Shown: positions 8,377 to 16,087 of the stretch, piece by piece
How positions within the stretch are numbered: the first letter of the stretch is position 1
How the letters are laid out: the number at the start of each line of letters is the position of its first letter
From: a virus
Virus record (IMG/VR): IMGVR_UViG_3300023174_000247
Coordinates: 1 to 48,871 of that record
DNA: 48,871 bases
Reading direction: 5' to 3' (one strand)
Position numbers and translations under genes: made by a program
The notes under the pieces: generated by a model
Told to the model about the DNA's origin: nothing
What the model saw: only the letters and a program-made list of their open reading frames with translations
Databases searched by the model: none

Positions 8377-8637
8377 ATGCCACTGTCGAATCCACAGTTC
8401 GGCGGTAGCGACAGTTATTCTTCTTCAGCGCAATCGCCCAGTGTAGATATACCACTATCGTTGAGTTCATCAACCATGGGTAGTACCGCACAGGCTACCG
8501 CATGGACTACTCGTAGTTTGAGTGGTGGTCGTCCTCTGTCTCTATCAAAGAAGACAAGAGGAACAACATTTAACTGGGACGATAGTGCGTCTCAACCTTC
8601 TGTACCACAATCCGACAAAGGAGCAGGTAGAGAATAA
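8377..8637 (+). CDS. Ser-rich small protein with LSxxQF-like N-terminus
   Basis: An 86-residue protein, more than a quarter serine and largely disordered by composition. It starts MPLSNPQFGGS, which resembles the NLSxxQF peptide on the right-arm proteins (31831 onward). It begins two bases after the previous stop, and the last base of its stop is the first base of the next ATG. Function unknown. Confidence 0.65.
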   Translation: MPLSNPQFGGSDSYSSSAQSPSVDIPLSLSSSTMGSTAQATAWTTRSLSGGRPLSLSKKTRGTTFNWDDSASQPSVPQSDKGAGRE

Positions 8638-9143
8638 TGGCACCGCAAAATAGAGACCGAATTACCATGCGTATTAAAGAAGCAGTAAATCGTCCTGCTG
8701 CAAAAGCGCATCCAGCAGTTAGTGCTGCTATTTTTGCTGAACGTACCAATAAGAATATGGGCGAGTCTTATAATCTTGGTAAAAATACTTTTGCTGGAGA
8801 AGGTAAGGGCGGTCGCTATGTTGTTGGTGGAGAATCTGATCCCAAAGGAAACAGAATTAGAACTCAGTATTTAGATACTGGTCACGATAATCCACAGATT
8901 ACTGCAGAAGATGCGGCTAAGCATATTGAGAGAGTTCGTCTTGCAACTAAAGATGCTCCAGGAGCACAACTAGGTTCTTGGATTAACGAAGAAGAAAAAA
9001 CAAAAGGTGTACAAATAGACGCCTCAAGAGCATTCTCCAGTAAAAGCAAAGCAACTAAGTTGATGGAAGATCGTGGCGAAGACGCTATCTGGGATACCAA
9101 GACTTACCAAAATATTTATAACGCCAAGAAAAAGAAGGCGTAA
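8637..9143 (+). CDS. Small virion-type protein, unknown
   Basis: A 168-residue basic protein. It has a Gly-rich central segment (GEGKGGRYVVGGESDPKGN) and a C-terminal Lys-rich tail. The start is an ATG in a TAATG overlap. No family recognised; its position within the 7916-11764 run is the only clue. Confidence 0.7.
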   Translation: MAPQNRDRITMRIKEAVNRPAAKAHPAVSAAIFAERTNKNMGESYNLGKNTFAGEGKGGRYVVGGESDPKGNRIRTQYLDTGHDNPQITAEDAAKHIERVRLATKDAPGAQLGSWINEEEKTKGVQIDASRAFSSKSKATKLMEDRGEDAIWDTKTYQNIYNAKKKKA

Positions 9144-9145
9144 CT

Positions 9146-9679
9146 ATGGCTGGTGGATATAACAACTTCTCACCACAACAGAACTGGCAGTCACTTGGTG
9201 GCGGCGGTTTAAACGGGTATAACAATCAAGGTGGTGCAGGCACTCCTGTAGCAAGAGACACCCTAGATTCTCTTCGTATTGGGGTTGGACGAGTACCGTC
9301 TGCGGAGTACCCAGATGGTTACCTTGGAACTATCCGTTCACGTCGTGATGATCGTTTGTTGGATAGCATCAAAAATCGTGTCAATCAAAAGGCATACCAA
9401 CGTGGTGTACATAAGGGTGAGCGTATTGAGCCATCTATGTACTACTGGCCTGAAGGTGTAAATCCTATGATGGGCATTGAACGTCAGATGAAAGCAACAC
9501 TCGTTAACAACAATGGCGCAGTAACCTACATGATGCCTCATTGGACACCACAGACTCAACTTGCTCCTGCTCCACACCTTGTCAACGATGGTAAGGCCAA
9601 CACACAAGCCGATGGCCCAACCACTATCGATGCTCGCCGTCAAGCGATGCTCGCCTACTTGAGACCAGCGTGGTCATAA
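9146..9679 (+). CDS. Gly/Asn-rich small protein, unknown
   Basis: A 177-residue protein with a Gly/Asn/Gln-rich N-terminus (MAGGYNNFSPQQNW) and a Tyr/Arg-rich middle. Low-complexity ends and the absence of catalytic motifs suggest a structural or assembly part. It begins two bases after the previous stop. Confidence 0.7.
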   Translation: MAGGYNNFSPQQNWQSLGGGGLNGYNNQGGAGTPVARDTLDSLRIGVGRVPSAEYPDGYLGTIRSRRDDRLLDSIKNRVNQKAYQRGVHKGERIEPSMYYWPEGVNPMMGIERQMKATLVNNNGAVTYMMPHWTPQTQLAPAPHLVNDGKANTQADGPTTIDARRQAMLAYLRPAWS

Positions 9680-9680
9680 C

Positions 9681-10343
9681 ATGGCTTACTTTGGAGTTAA
9701 CCATGAAGGTCGTTGGGATAAAAATATTGCAGAGTCTCAGTTTAAAGGACATGTAGAAAACATTATTAACAAATATCGTGAAGCATCACCAGAGTTTTTA
9801 AAGGGTGGGCATGAATGGTACGGTAAAGCACATGAGGCAGCCACAAAAATTGGTGGTGGAGACCCTAAACGTGGCGCAGGAATTATTGCTGCTCTTTCAC
9901 CACTAAGTGATTGGGATCGTAATGTACGAGAAGCACACGAACTAATTAAAACTGGCACAGTTCAAAGCGCTCTTCTTCCAGCAAACGTGGAAAAAGCACG
10001 CCGTATCCACGAAGGAGAAGATCCTGAAAAGGTTCTTGGCGGTAATAAGGTAAGGAATTTCTTTCAGAATATCCATGATCCAAGCAGCCCTCATGCAGTA
10101 ACGGTTGACCGTCACGCCTATGACATTGCAATGGGTCGCCCATTTATTGGTCAGGGAAAAGGCAAGAAGGCTGAAGAACCACGTCAAACTGGAACTATGT
10201 CTCAAGACCTAGGCCTTAGTGCACTTGGTCGTTACAAGCATTTTGTTGGTGCGTATCAGTCTGCTGCAGGTGAACTTGGCGTTGATTTGCCACACAAAGT
10301 TCAAGCAACTTCTTGGGTAACTCATCGTGGAGCAATCGGATGA
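9681..10343 (+). CDS. Conserved helical protein, possibly glycosylase-like
   Basis: A 220-residue mostly helical protein. I cannot assign it firmly. The segment GIIAALSPLSDWDRNVREA followed by VRNFFQNI and then VTVDRHAYDIAMGR resembles the order of helices and the catalytic VDxH of HhH-GPD DNA glycosylases, but no clear helix-hairpin-helix is seen. Actinophages carry similar uncharacterised proteins. The ATG lies one base after the previous stop, and its stop overlaps the next ATG. Confidence 0.6.
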   Translation: MAYFGVNHEGRWDKNIAESQFKGHVENIINKYREASPEFLKGGHEWYGKAHEAATKIGGGDPKRGAGIIAALSPLSDWDRNVREAHELIKTGTVQSALLPANVEKARRIHEGEDPEKVLGGNKVRNFFQNIHDPSSPHAVTVDRHAYDIAMGRPFIGQGKGKKAEEPRQTGTMSQDLGLSALGRYKHFVGAYQSAAGELGVDLPHKVQATSWVTHRGAIG

Positions 10344-10702
10344 CACAAAAATTTGATGGCGTATATGACTACACAAAGCCATGGCGTGCTCCAATTCAGC
10401 CTGATCAAGTACAGAAAAAATACTCTTATCAAGGCCCATGGGCATCTAACATGGAGCGCTTAACACAGCAGGCACTTATGGTTATGAATATTCCTGGCGC
10501 TGATATTCAGGCAATGGTTCGTCCACCACTTCCACAGATTCAACTATTTCCAGATCGCTACGGCTATGGAGATAGAAGTCAACCTGGAATTGATGACATT
10601 GTTACTATCGACAGAAACTACACAGAGCCTCGTGTATCTTGGTACTCAGGTGGAGTTGCTGGATACCAGGCAGCAGAACGAAATGCGTTAGGGAGTACAT
10701 AA
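10340..10702 (+). CDS. Small virion-type protein, unknown
   Basis: A 120-residue protein starting at the ATG 10340 that overlaps the previous stop (ATGA). It is rich in Pro, Tyr and Gln with a repeated P-x-I/L-Q pattern (RPPLPQIQLFP). No catalytic motif. Probably part of the same assembly operon. Confidence 0.7.
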   Translation: MTQKFDGVYDYTKPWRAPIQPDQVQKKYSYQGPWASNMERLTQQALMVMNIPGADIQAMVRPPLPQIQLFPDRYGYGDRSQPGIDDIVTIDRNYTEPRVSWYSGGVAGYQAAERNALGST

Positions 10703-10905
10703 TGGCTGATGACGGCGACGGCATGCTCACGATGGAATTGCAGGCTCGGCAAATTGCGGAGAATGCGACAAAATATAATGGATCTTCTCCATGTCCAACC
10801 TGCGGAGTCATAATGAACCCCGTAGAATTTATGGCGAATAGAGGTCATTGCCTGTCTTGTGTAACTCAGCGCAATACTCAACGAGTGAAAGGTAAGATGG
10901 CATAA
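10702..10905 (+). CDS. Zinc-ribbon protein, unknown
   Basis: A 67-residue protein. The start is the ATG at 10702 in a TAATG overlap. An acidic N-terminus and a helix (MELQARQIAENATKY) are followed by a zinc ribbon (CPTCGV then HCLSC) and a basic tail. Likely nucleic-acid or protein binding; role unknown. Confidence 0.7.
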   Translation: MADDGDGMLTMELQARQIAENATKYNGSSPCPTCGVIMNPVEFMANRGHCLSCVTQRNTQRVKGKMA

Positions 10906-11105
10906 TGGCAGTTAACTCATCACGTTCAATGAATGCATCCCTAGATGAGGGTGCAACAGACGGTAAGTATCGTAAGGCACGTCCTGATACAGAAGTTGGC
11001 ATGGGTTCAGAAGACACTATCGCCAACCGTCAATCACTACATGCATTTTATGGTTATGGATTTTTAACAACTGAATACCCATCAAAGGTAAACCCAGGTA
11101 AGTAA
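10905..11105 (+). CDS. Small protein, unknown
   Basis: A 66-residue protein beginning in a TAATG overlap. It is polar with an aromatic patch (LHAFYGYGFLTTEY). No family recognised. Confidence 0.65.
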   Translation: MAVNSSRSMNASLDEGATDGKYRKARPDTEVGMGSEDTIANRQSLHAFYGYGFLTTEYPSKVNPGK

Positions 11106-11107
11106 TC

Positions 11108-11254
11108 ATGGCTAAATCAGTTCCAGACCGTAGCAATAATCGTGCTATTGAAAAACCTCAAATATGTGAGGAATGTGGATCAGTTCATTTAGACGATCCA
11201 CACATGACCTTAAAAACTGAAGGAAAACCTTTTAAATTAAAGTCAGGTAAATAA
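11108..11254 (+). CDS. Very small CxxC protein
   Basis: A 48-residue open frame starting two bases after the previous stop and ending two bases before the next ATG, so it fills the gap exactly. It carries one CEEC pair, several His/Asp, and a Lys-rich tail. The tight packing is the main reason to accept it. Confidence 0.6.
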   Translation: MAKSVPDRSNNRAIEKPQICEECGSVHLDDPHMTLKTEGKPFKLKSGK

Positions 11255-11256
11255 TT

Positions 11257-11454
11257 ATGCCAACAATGATTCCTGATCGTGGAGACGATCCACGGCGTAA
11301 ACTGAACTTCTATAACAAAGAGGGACAGTTTAGTCATTCTGCTGATGTCCGTTATGTTGGTAACCTCAGAAAGAGGCCTCACGCAGGTGACATTAAAAAG
11401 AACGTAAAACAACTTGGTGGATATACTAACTGGAAGATTGCAGATAATGGCTGA
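11257..11454 (+). CDS. Small basic protein, unknown
   Basis: A 65-residue basic protein (RRKLNFYNKEG, then LRKRPHAGDIKKNVK). Its stop overlaps the next gene by 8 bases. Possibly nucleic-acid binding by charge only. Confidence 0.65.
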   Translation: MPTMIPDRGDDPRRKLNFYNKEGQFSHSADVRYVGNLRKRPHAGDIKKNVKQLGGYTNWKIADNG

Positions 11455-11764
11455 TAGAGTTGCTAAAACTAATAGAGCAAAAGCCCCAGACTTTATTGCA
11501 AATAGAGTTCCATTTCAAGCATCAGCATTGTCTGGTCTAGCAGGTTCTCGACAAGATACTGGAATGATGCCTCAAAGCGAGGCAGAGCGTTACAAGAGCG
11601 CCAATCCTAATTACACAGTCATGTCTTACGGAACACCTATTGCTTGGCATGGCGAAAGTGGTTGGGACATGTCCACAGCCAAGCATTCAAAGACAACATC
11701 TGTTCATCAAGGCGTGGTACGCAGAGCCGTATTCCAGCAAGGACACGATGGAGCCCGTCAATAA
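11447..11764 (+). CDS. SYGTPIAW-domain protein, paralogue of 29507-29803
   Basis: A 105-residue protein starting at ATG 11447. The C-terminal half (SYGTPIAWHGESGW, then HSKTTSVHQGVVRRAV) closely matches the protein encoded on the minus strand at 29507-29803 (SYGTPIAWFKNGEW, then YSQTTSRHQSLVRRAI). The two share the same beta-rich domain with a conserved His and two Arg. Similar domains occur in other phages without assigned function (a DUF8033-like family is my best guess). Confidence 0.7.
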   Translation: MADRVAKTNRAKAPDFIANRVPFQASALSGLAGSRQDTGMMPQSEAERYKSANPNYTVMSYGTPIAWHGESGWDMSTAKHSKTTSVHQGVVRRAVFQQGHDGARQ

Positions 11765-11799
11765 CCTGCTAAGATAATCGGACTACTATAAGGAGCAAT

Positions 11800-12348
11800 A
11801 TGAGTAACATTCCTCTTCTGGGACAAAAACCTAAAGATGCCGAACCTATGTTTCGGTTGTTATTTTGTTTGGTTTGCCAAACTTTAGAAGAACTTCCACC
11901 TTATGAAGGTGATCCAGAGTTAGACATGTTGTTGGCTGTTGCATGTGAAAACCACGTATTTCCATCAGGTGAGCCACACAAGGGCAAGTTATTTGTTTTG
12001 CCACTTCGTTCTTGGGCAGACTCTGCATCAAAGAAAGAGATCATTCGCCAGATTAAAGGTGGCGGTTCTAAGGGTCTTGCAGAAATTGATGACACATTTT
12101 ACGACTCACGATCTATATTCATGGACGATGCAATGTCTTGCTATAAACAGCACAACAAGCCAAAAGATGGTTGTTCTGAATGGCACGATGAAAAGAAGAT
12201 GCTCATACCAAAGACAGAAAAAGAACGCATAGCAGAAGGCATGGAGAAGTACAAAGACGCTCCAGGACAAAAGACCTATCTATGCGATTTCTGTCCAGTA
12301 GCGATAGGCGTAGCACAACGCAAGCAGAAATTGATGGGGATGATCTAA
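11800..12348 (+). CDS. Cys-containing conserved protein, unknown
   Basis: A 182-residue protein with scattered paired cysteines (CLVCQTL near residue 23, CSEWH in the middle, YLCDFC near the end) that could bind zinc. It has a good ribosome site (TATAAGGAGCAAT) after a 35-base gap, so a new translation unit starts here. Its stop overlaps the next ATG. No family recognised. Confidence 0.7.
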   Translation: MSNIPLLGQKPKDAEPMFRLLFCLVCQTLEELPPYEGDPELDMLLAVACENHVFPSGEPHKGKLFVLPLRSWADSASKKEIIRQIKGGGSKGLAEIDDTFYDSRSIFMDDAMSCYKQHNKPKDGCSEWHDEKKMLIPKTEKERIAEGMEKYKDAPGQKTYLCDFCPVAIGVAQRKQKLMGMI

Positions 12349-12638
12349 TGGAAAAGAAAAACATAGACGCAGCATTTACCGTTGAGATTAACCTTGACGG
12401 AACCTTAACAACCACAGTACACCCTGCTGATGAGACCACAAGACGTCAGGCAACAACCTACGACATCTATGGATGCAGCAAGGAACTTGTCAGCGACATT
12501 GAAAGCCAATTACTGGCTGACCGTATTGCTAAGACTATCTCTGGATTATTGCAGCCAAAAGATCCTGCTGCAGATATCAAGGCAAAAATTATCGACGCAT
12601 TGAGTGATAGAGGCATAGAAACACCAACAGTCGAATAG
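12348..12638 (+). CDS. Small helical protein, unknown
   Basis: A 96-residue protein starting at ATG 12348 (TAATG overlap). A short beta hairpin (VEINLDGTLTTTVH) is followed by helices. No motif. Coupled to the upstream gene. Confidence 0.65.
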   Translation: MEKKNIDAAFTVEINLDGTLTTTVHPADETTRRQATTYDIYGCSKELVSDIESQLLADRIAKTISGLLQPKDPAADIKAKIIDALSDRGIETPTVE

Positions 12639-12647
12639 ACTATACCT

Positions 12648-13586
12648 ATGAACCGCAACGACGGCTTAGGTAAGTTTGTAGCGCCAGTAGCCCTACAGGA
12701 GTCCTCAACCTCCTATTTTTCTGCGCCTGCACAAGAATTAGATCCAGACCTCTTTACTAACACCACTATGCGTGGCTGGGTAAGGAACGGCATTCTGCAT
12801 TTACTGAATGATTTCTTAGGCGAGAAGTATATGCACGCAGAATTGTGGTCAACGGTATGGATTGCAGGTTCTGCTGTCTCCTATCAGTGGTCAGCGCAAC
12901 GCTACCCTAAAGATCTAGATGTTTTAATTGGAGTTAATTACATTCAGTTTCGTAAGGCACATCCAGATTACTCAGGTTTGTCTGATCTTGAGATCAGCAA
13001 AATGTTAAACGAAGATTTTCGTGAGAACTTACAGCCAGAGACCGAAGACTGGAATGGGTTTGAAGTAACTTTCTATGTCAATCCAGGCGCTACAGATATT
13101 AGAACTATCAATCCTTATGCAGCATACGATCTAACCCACAATGACTGGACTGTGTTTCCTACACAGCAAGGTGCACCTAAGAGTCCTGTTGGAGAAAAGA
13201 TAGCGGAGATGGATCGCTCTAAGGCTGCAGATATCGTGAGCCGTTACACACAGGCACTTGCAGATCTACATGGCTCTCAGAACGATCCTGCACGACGTAA
13301 TGCAGAGTTTAGATTACAAAGTTCTTTGATGCAGGCATCTTTGCTCTTTGATGAGATTCATCATTCACGTAGATACGCATTTGGCCAGAGTGGTCATGGA
13401 TATTCTGATTTTTATAACTATAGATGGCAAGCAGGAAAACGAATGGGTACAGTTCCTGCATTAAAGAAGATGTCTGAGTATTGGTCGGCGTACAAAGCGC
13501 AACAAGCAGAACAAACTTATGGCATTGACCTGCCCGATACTCAGACCCTTATTCGCAGAGCAGCAACCTACAAGACACCAGGATAA
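12648..13586 (+). CDS. Nucleotidyltransferase-like protein
   Basis: A 312-residue protein with the start of a DNA polymerase beta-like nucleotidyltransferase fold: WIAGSAVSYQWS (a variant of the usual GGS helix turn) followed by YPKDLDVLIGV, which gives the D-x-D metal site. A third acid may lie in FEVTFYV. Similar proteins are annotated as nucleotidyltransferases in actinophages and are uncharacterised; possible roles are tRNA-end or antibiotic-type nucleotide transfer. It sits before the HAD-like and TGT-like genes. Confidence 0.65.
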   Translation: MNRNDGLGKFVAPVALQESSTSYFSAPAQELDPDLFTNTTMRGWVRNGILHLLNDFLGEKYMHAELWSTVWIAGSAVSYQWSAQRYPKDLDVLIGVNYIQFRKAHPDYSGLSDLEISKMLNEDFRENLQPETEDWNGFEVTFYVNPGATDIRTINPYAAYDLTHNDWTVFPTQQGAPKSPVGEKIAEMDRSKAADIVSRYTQALADLHGSQNDPARRNAEFRLQSSLMQASLLFDEIHHSRRYAFGQSGHGYSDFYNYRWQAGKRMGTVPALKKMSEYWSAYKAQQAEQTYGIDLPDTQTLIRRAATYKTPG

Positions 13587-13589
13587 AAC

Positions 13590-14078
13590 TTGAACATACT
13601 CGTATCACTAGACGGCGTACTAAGTTCGGACTCAGGGGAACCAATCCGAGCAGGAGTAGCGCTTTACTATGCCCTCAATATAAATAACAGGGTGGCAATC
13701 ATGACCTCTCGCAAGACTGCTGATGCGGAGCATTGGCTGCAGTCTCATGGAATCATTAACTACGATGACCTTATTGACTATTCATTCAATCTTGAAGGTG
13801 AAGACCTAAAGAAGCGTCAATTTGTAATGAGTAGATCTCGTGCCCCAATCGAGATGTATGTAGATGCTGATCCTGCTATGTGTGCTTGGGTATTTGAAGA
13901 GCAGGGCATTCCTGCAGTTATGTTTATGAACCCAGGATATTTGGCTGTAGAACGTAGGCCTGATGCACCTAAGAAGGTTCGTCAATGGAGTCAGATTGAG
14001 GATTCAATTACTAGAGTTAATATAGCCAAGTCTAGAGATGCAGCCAATCCCAAGGAACTAGAGTTCTGGGATGACTAA
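13590..14078 (+). CDS. HAD-like protein with altered motif I
   Basis: A 162-residue protein with HAD topology. Motif I is VSLDGVL, motif II is AIMTSR, a Lys lies in EDLKKRQF, and motif IV is MYVDADP. In active HAD phosphatases motif I is DxDG; here the first (nucleophile) Asp is Ser, so it may be inactive as a phosphatase or act by another route. The start is TTG at 13590 with AGGA upstream. The stop overlaps the next ATG. Related phage proteins are often called polynucleotide-kinase-type phosphatases. Confidence 0.6.
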   Translation: MNILVSLDGVLSSDSGEPIRAGVALYYALNINNRVAIMTSRKTADAEHWLQSHGIINYDDLIDYSFNLEGEDLKKRQFVMSRSRAPIEMYVDADPAMCAWVFEEQGIPAVMFMNPGYLAVERRPDAPKKVRQWSQIEDSITRVNIAKSRDAANPKELEFWDD

Positions 14079-15579
14079 ACTTATATTCTCAGGAGTAGAA
14101 GTTGGATCTAACCGTACCCTTTTGGAGGGTCAAAAGGTTGAGTCGATGGGACTCAACTTTTGGGGCTTACGCAAGCGTGGCCTTCCCAAGACCAAGATCT
14201 GGCTCATAAGCGAACACTTTACTCCAGAGACTCAGGTGTACATAGAGTCTGGCGCATCTCAAGCAGACAAGGCTGGGTTGTCTCGTCAAGAGTTACTTGA
14301 CCTTGCTGCCGACTATCAGGAGTTCTTAGTCAACAATGCCGAAAGAGCCACAGCCTTTTTAGAGTTTGACTCTCAAATTTTGGGCAAGGAATGGGTAGAA
14401 GCACAACGTCCCTTCTTCAGTAACGATCCCAAATTGTGGGTCATCTGGCATCAAGAGTATGGGTTAGGAAACCTACAAGAACTTGTTAGTACTTATCCCA
14501 ATGTGGCAATACCCCATGATGAAATTGAATCGGTAACTAACCTTGCAGCACTAACAAGATCTTACGAGAGACAGTTCCAGACTAAGTTCCATGCCCTTGG
14601 ATGTGCCAAGCCAGACAACTTGAGGCAGATACCATTTACCACTGCAAGCACATTGTCTTGGTTGTCACCGATGCGTAGAGGTGAAACAATTATTTGGGAT
14701 GGCACTAAGTTGAACCGCTATCCAAAGAAGATGAAGGATCAAGCACGACCTCGTTACAAGGCCATGGTCGAGAAGGCTGGACTTAACTATTTGGAGTTTG
14801 TGCAAGATAGTACGCTGGAAGCAACTAAGGTAGCAGTCTGGTCATACAAGAAACTAGAGGAATCAATGGACAAGAAAAATCCAAATCTTCACATCATCGA
14901 CGGTGGAAAACAAGAGAAAGTTTCTGATAATAGTGAGGGTACCTTATACAGTGGTTTGATGGAATTAGGGGGTACCCCTTCTGATAACAGTGACCTAGAG
15001 ATGCGGAAAAAAGAGCCTAACAAAGTGGTTGAAAGAGAACCAGAAGAAATGCAAAATCTTCCAGTATTTGGTTTTAACATGAAGACTGTTGTTGATACTG
15101 ATGAAGAAGGACGAGATGTTCTTAAAGATATTCCAGTCATCCAGACTCAGCAGACTTCGCTTCGTCAATGTAACTCTTGCTTCGTTGCAGCAAATTGTCC
15201 AGCCTTCAAACCAGACAATATGTGTGCCTTCAACCTACCTGTTGAAGTAAAGACAAAGGAACAACTCAAGGCGCTACTAACTGCAATGATCGAAATGCAG
15301 GGTCAAAGAGTCGCTTTTATGCGTTTTGCTGAAGAAATGAACGGCGGATACGCAGACCCAAATCTTTCACAAGAGATAGATCGACTTCTAAAACTTGTAG
15401 GAAATGTTAACGAGATGGATTCCAATAAGGAGTTCATTCAAATCACAGCAAGCCGTCAATCTTCTGGTGGAGTTCTCTCCGCCATCTTTGGAGATAGGGC
15501 TCAGGCTCTAAAGGAGTTGCCTGAAACTCTCAAAGAAGAGACAGTTACAAAAATCATTCAACAATCCATCGAAGAGTAA
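14071..15579 (+). CDS. tRNA-guanine-transglycosylase/DpdA-like TIM-barrel protein with Cys-rich C-terminal domain
   Basis: A 502-residue, two-part protein. Residues 1-260 read like a TGT-superfamily barrel: VYIESGASQ matches the usual DSGA strand, LWVIWHQEYG a central strand, and FHALGCAKP followed by IPFTTASTLSWLSP matches the HGFG...PFYSVDSTSW segment of TGT and DpdA. Residues 290-502 contain an acidic linker, then CNSC, NCPAF and MCAF (C367, C370, C376, C385), which may bind zinc or iron-sulfur, then helices. TGT enzymes swap guanine for 7-deazaguanines in tRNA, and DpdA does so in DNA. No preQ0 synthesis genes are visible here. The assignment is by motif and is moderate. Confidence 0.5.
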   Translation: MTKLIFSGVEVGSNRTLLEGQKVESMGLNFWGLRKRGLPKTKIWLISEHFTPETQVYIESGASQADKAGLSRQELLDLAADYQEFLVNNAERATAFLEFDSQILGKEWVEAQRPFFSNDPKLWVIWHQEYGLGNLQELVSTYPNVAIPHDEIESVTNLAALTRSYERQFQTKFHALGCAKPDNLRQIPFTTASTLSWLSPMRRGETIIWDGTKLNRYPKKMKDQARPRYKAMVEKAGLNYLEFVQDSTLEATKVAVWSYKKLEESMDKKNPNLHIIDGGKQEKVSDNSEGTLYSGLMELGGTPSDNSDLEMRKKEPNKVVEREPEEMQNLPVFGFNMKTVVDTDEEGRDVLKDIPVIQTQQTSLRQCNSCFVAANCPAFKPDNMCAFNLPVEVKTKEQLKALLTAMIEMQGQRVAFMRFAEEMNGGYADPNLSQEIDRLLKLVGNVNEMDSNKEFIQITASRQSSGGVLSAIFGDRAQALKELPETLKEETVTKIIQQSIEE

Positions 15580-15605
15580 TGATCTCGTAACAAGGAGAAT
15601 AATAC

Positions 15606-15977
15606 GTGAAACCATATCCCAAGGATTGGGAGCCTGTTTACATCGAAACTGAACAGACCGATCACAAAGTAAAAGTTGGTTATGCACAGAAGAAGAGCCT
15701 GTACGGATTGACCAAAGAACAGTTCATCGAGTTGGCAGAAAGGCAGGGGTATCTTTGTCTTATCTGTGATGCTGACGGTTCTGAGGAACCTTATCGTCTT
15801 GCTGTCGATCACGATTATGAGACGAATGAGATCCGAGGATTGCTCTGTACATCGTGTAACTACGCACTTGGATTGTTCCAAGATGACCCAAAGAAGTTAC
15901 TAAGAGCAGTCCACTATTTGGACAACTCAGGAACTGGTGTGTTTATTCCAGAGACTGGATCTAAAGAAACGATCTAG
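15606..15977 (+). CDS. Recombination endonuclease VII-like protein
   Basis: A 123-residue His-Me finger nuclease of the T4 endonuclease VII type. The zinc-binding CLIC and CTSC pairs flank AVDHDYETNEIRGLLC, with catalytic DHD and the N-x-I-R-G-L-L-C-x-x-C-N signature. The start is GTG at 15606 with AAGGAG upstream. Endonuclease VII cuts branched DNA before packaging. This gives the phage a third branch-cutting enzyme beside those at 3847 and 6929. Confidence 0.9.
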   Translation: MKPYPKDWEPVYIETEQTDHKVKVGYAQKKSLYGLTKEQFIELAERQGYLCLICDADGSEEPYRLAVDHDYETNEIRGLLCTSCNYALGLFQDDPKKLLRAVHYLDNSGTGVFIPETGSKETI

Positions 15978-16087
15978 TTTAACCTTTTGTCCCTGCCATG
16001 AGTACTTCGTCTTATTGGCATATACATGATAGGGTTTCAAGCGTAATACTAAGCAACCCATAGAGGGGTATTTGCACTTTAGAAGAA
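15978..16087. promoter_or_regulatory. Leader of the ribonucleotide reductase gene
   Basis: A 110-base gap with a short inverted repeat (TGCCA and TGGCA flanked by CCC and GGG, about 15992-16035) ahead of the reductase. It is too short and lacks the B12 box for a recognisable cobalamin riboswitch. A promoter or structured leader is possible. Confidence 0.25.

Noticed and set aside
15978-16087. Cobalamin riboswitch ahead of the B12-dependent reductase
   Set aside because: The gap is about 110 bases, shorter than known cobalamin riboswitches, and lacks a B12 box.
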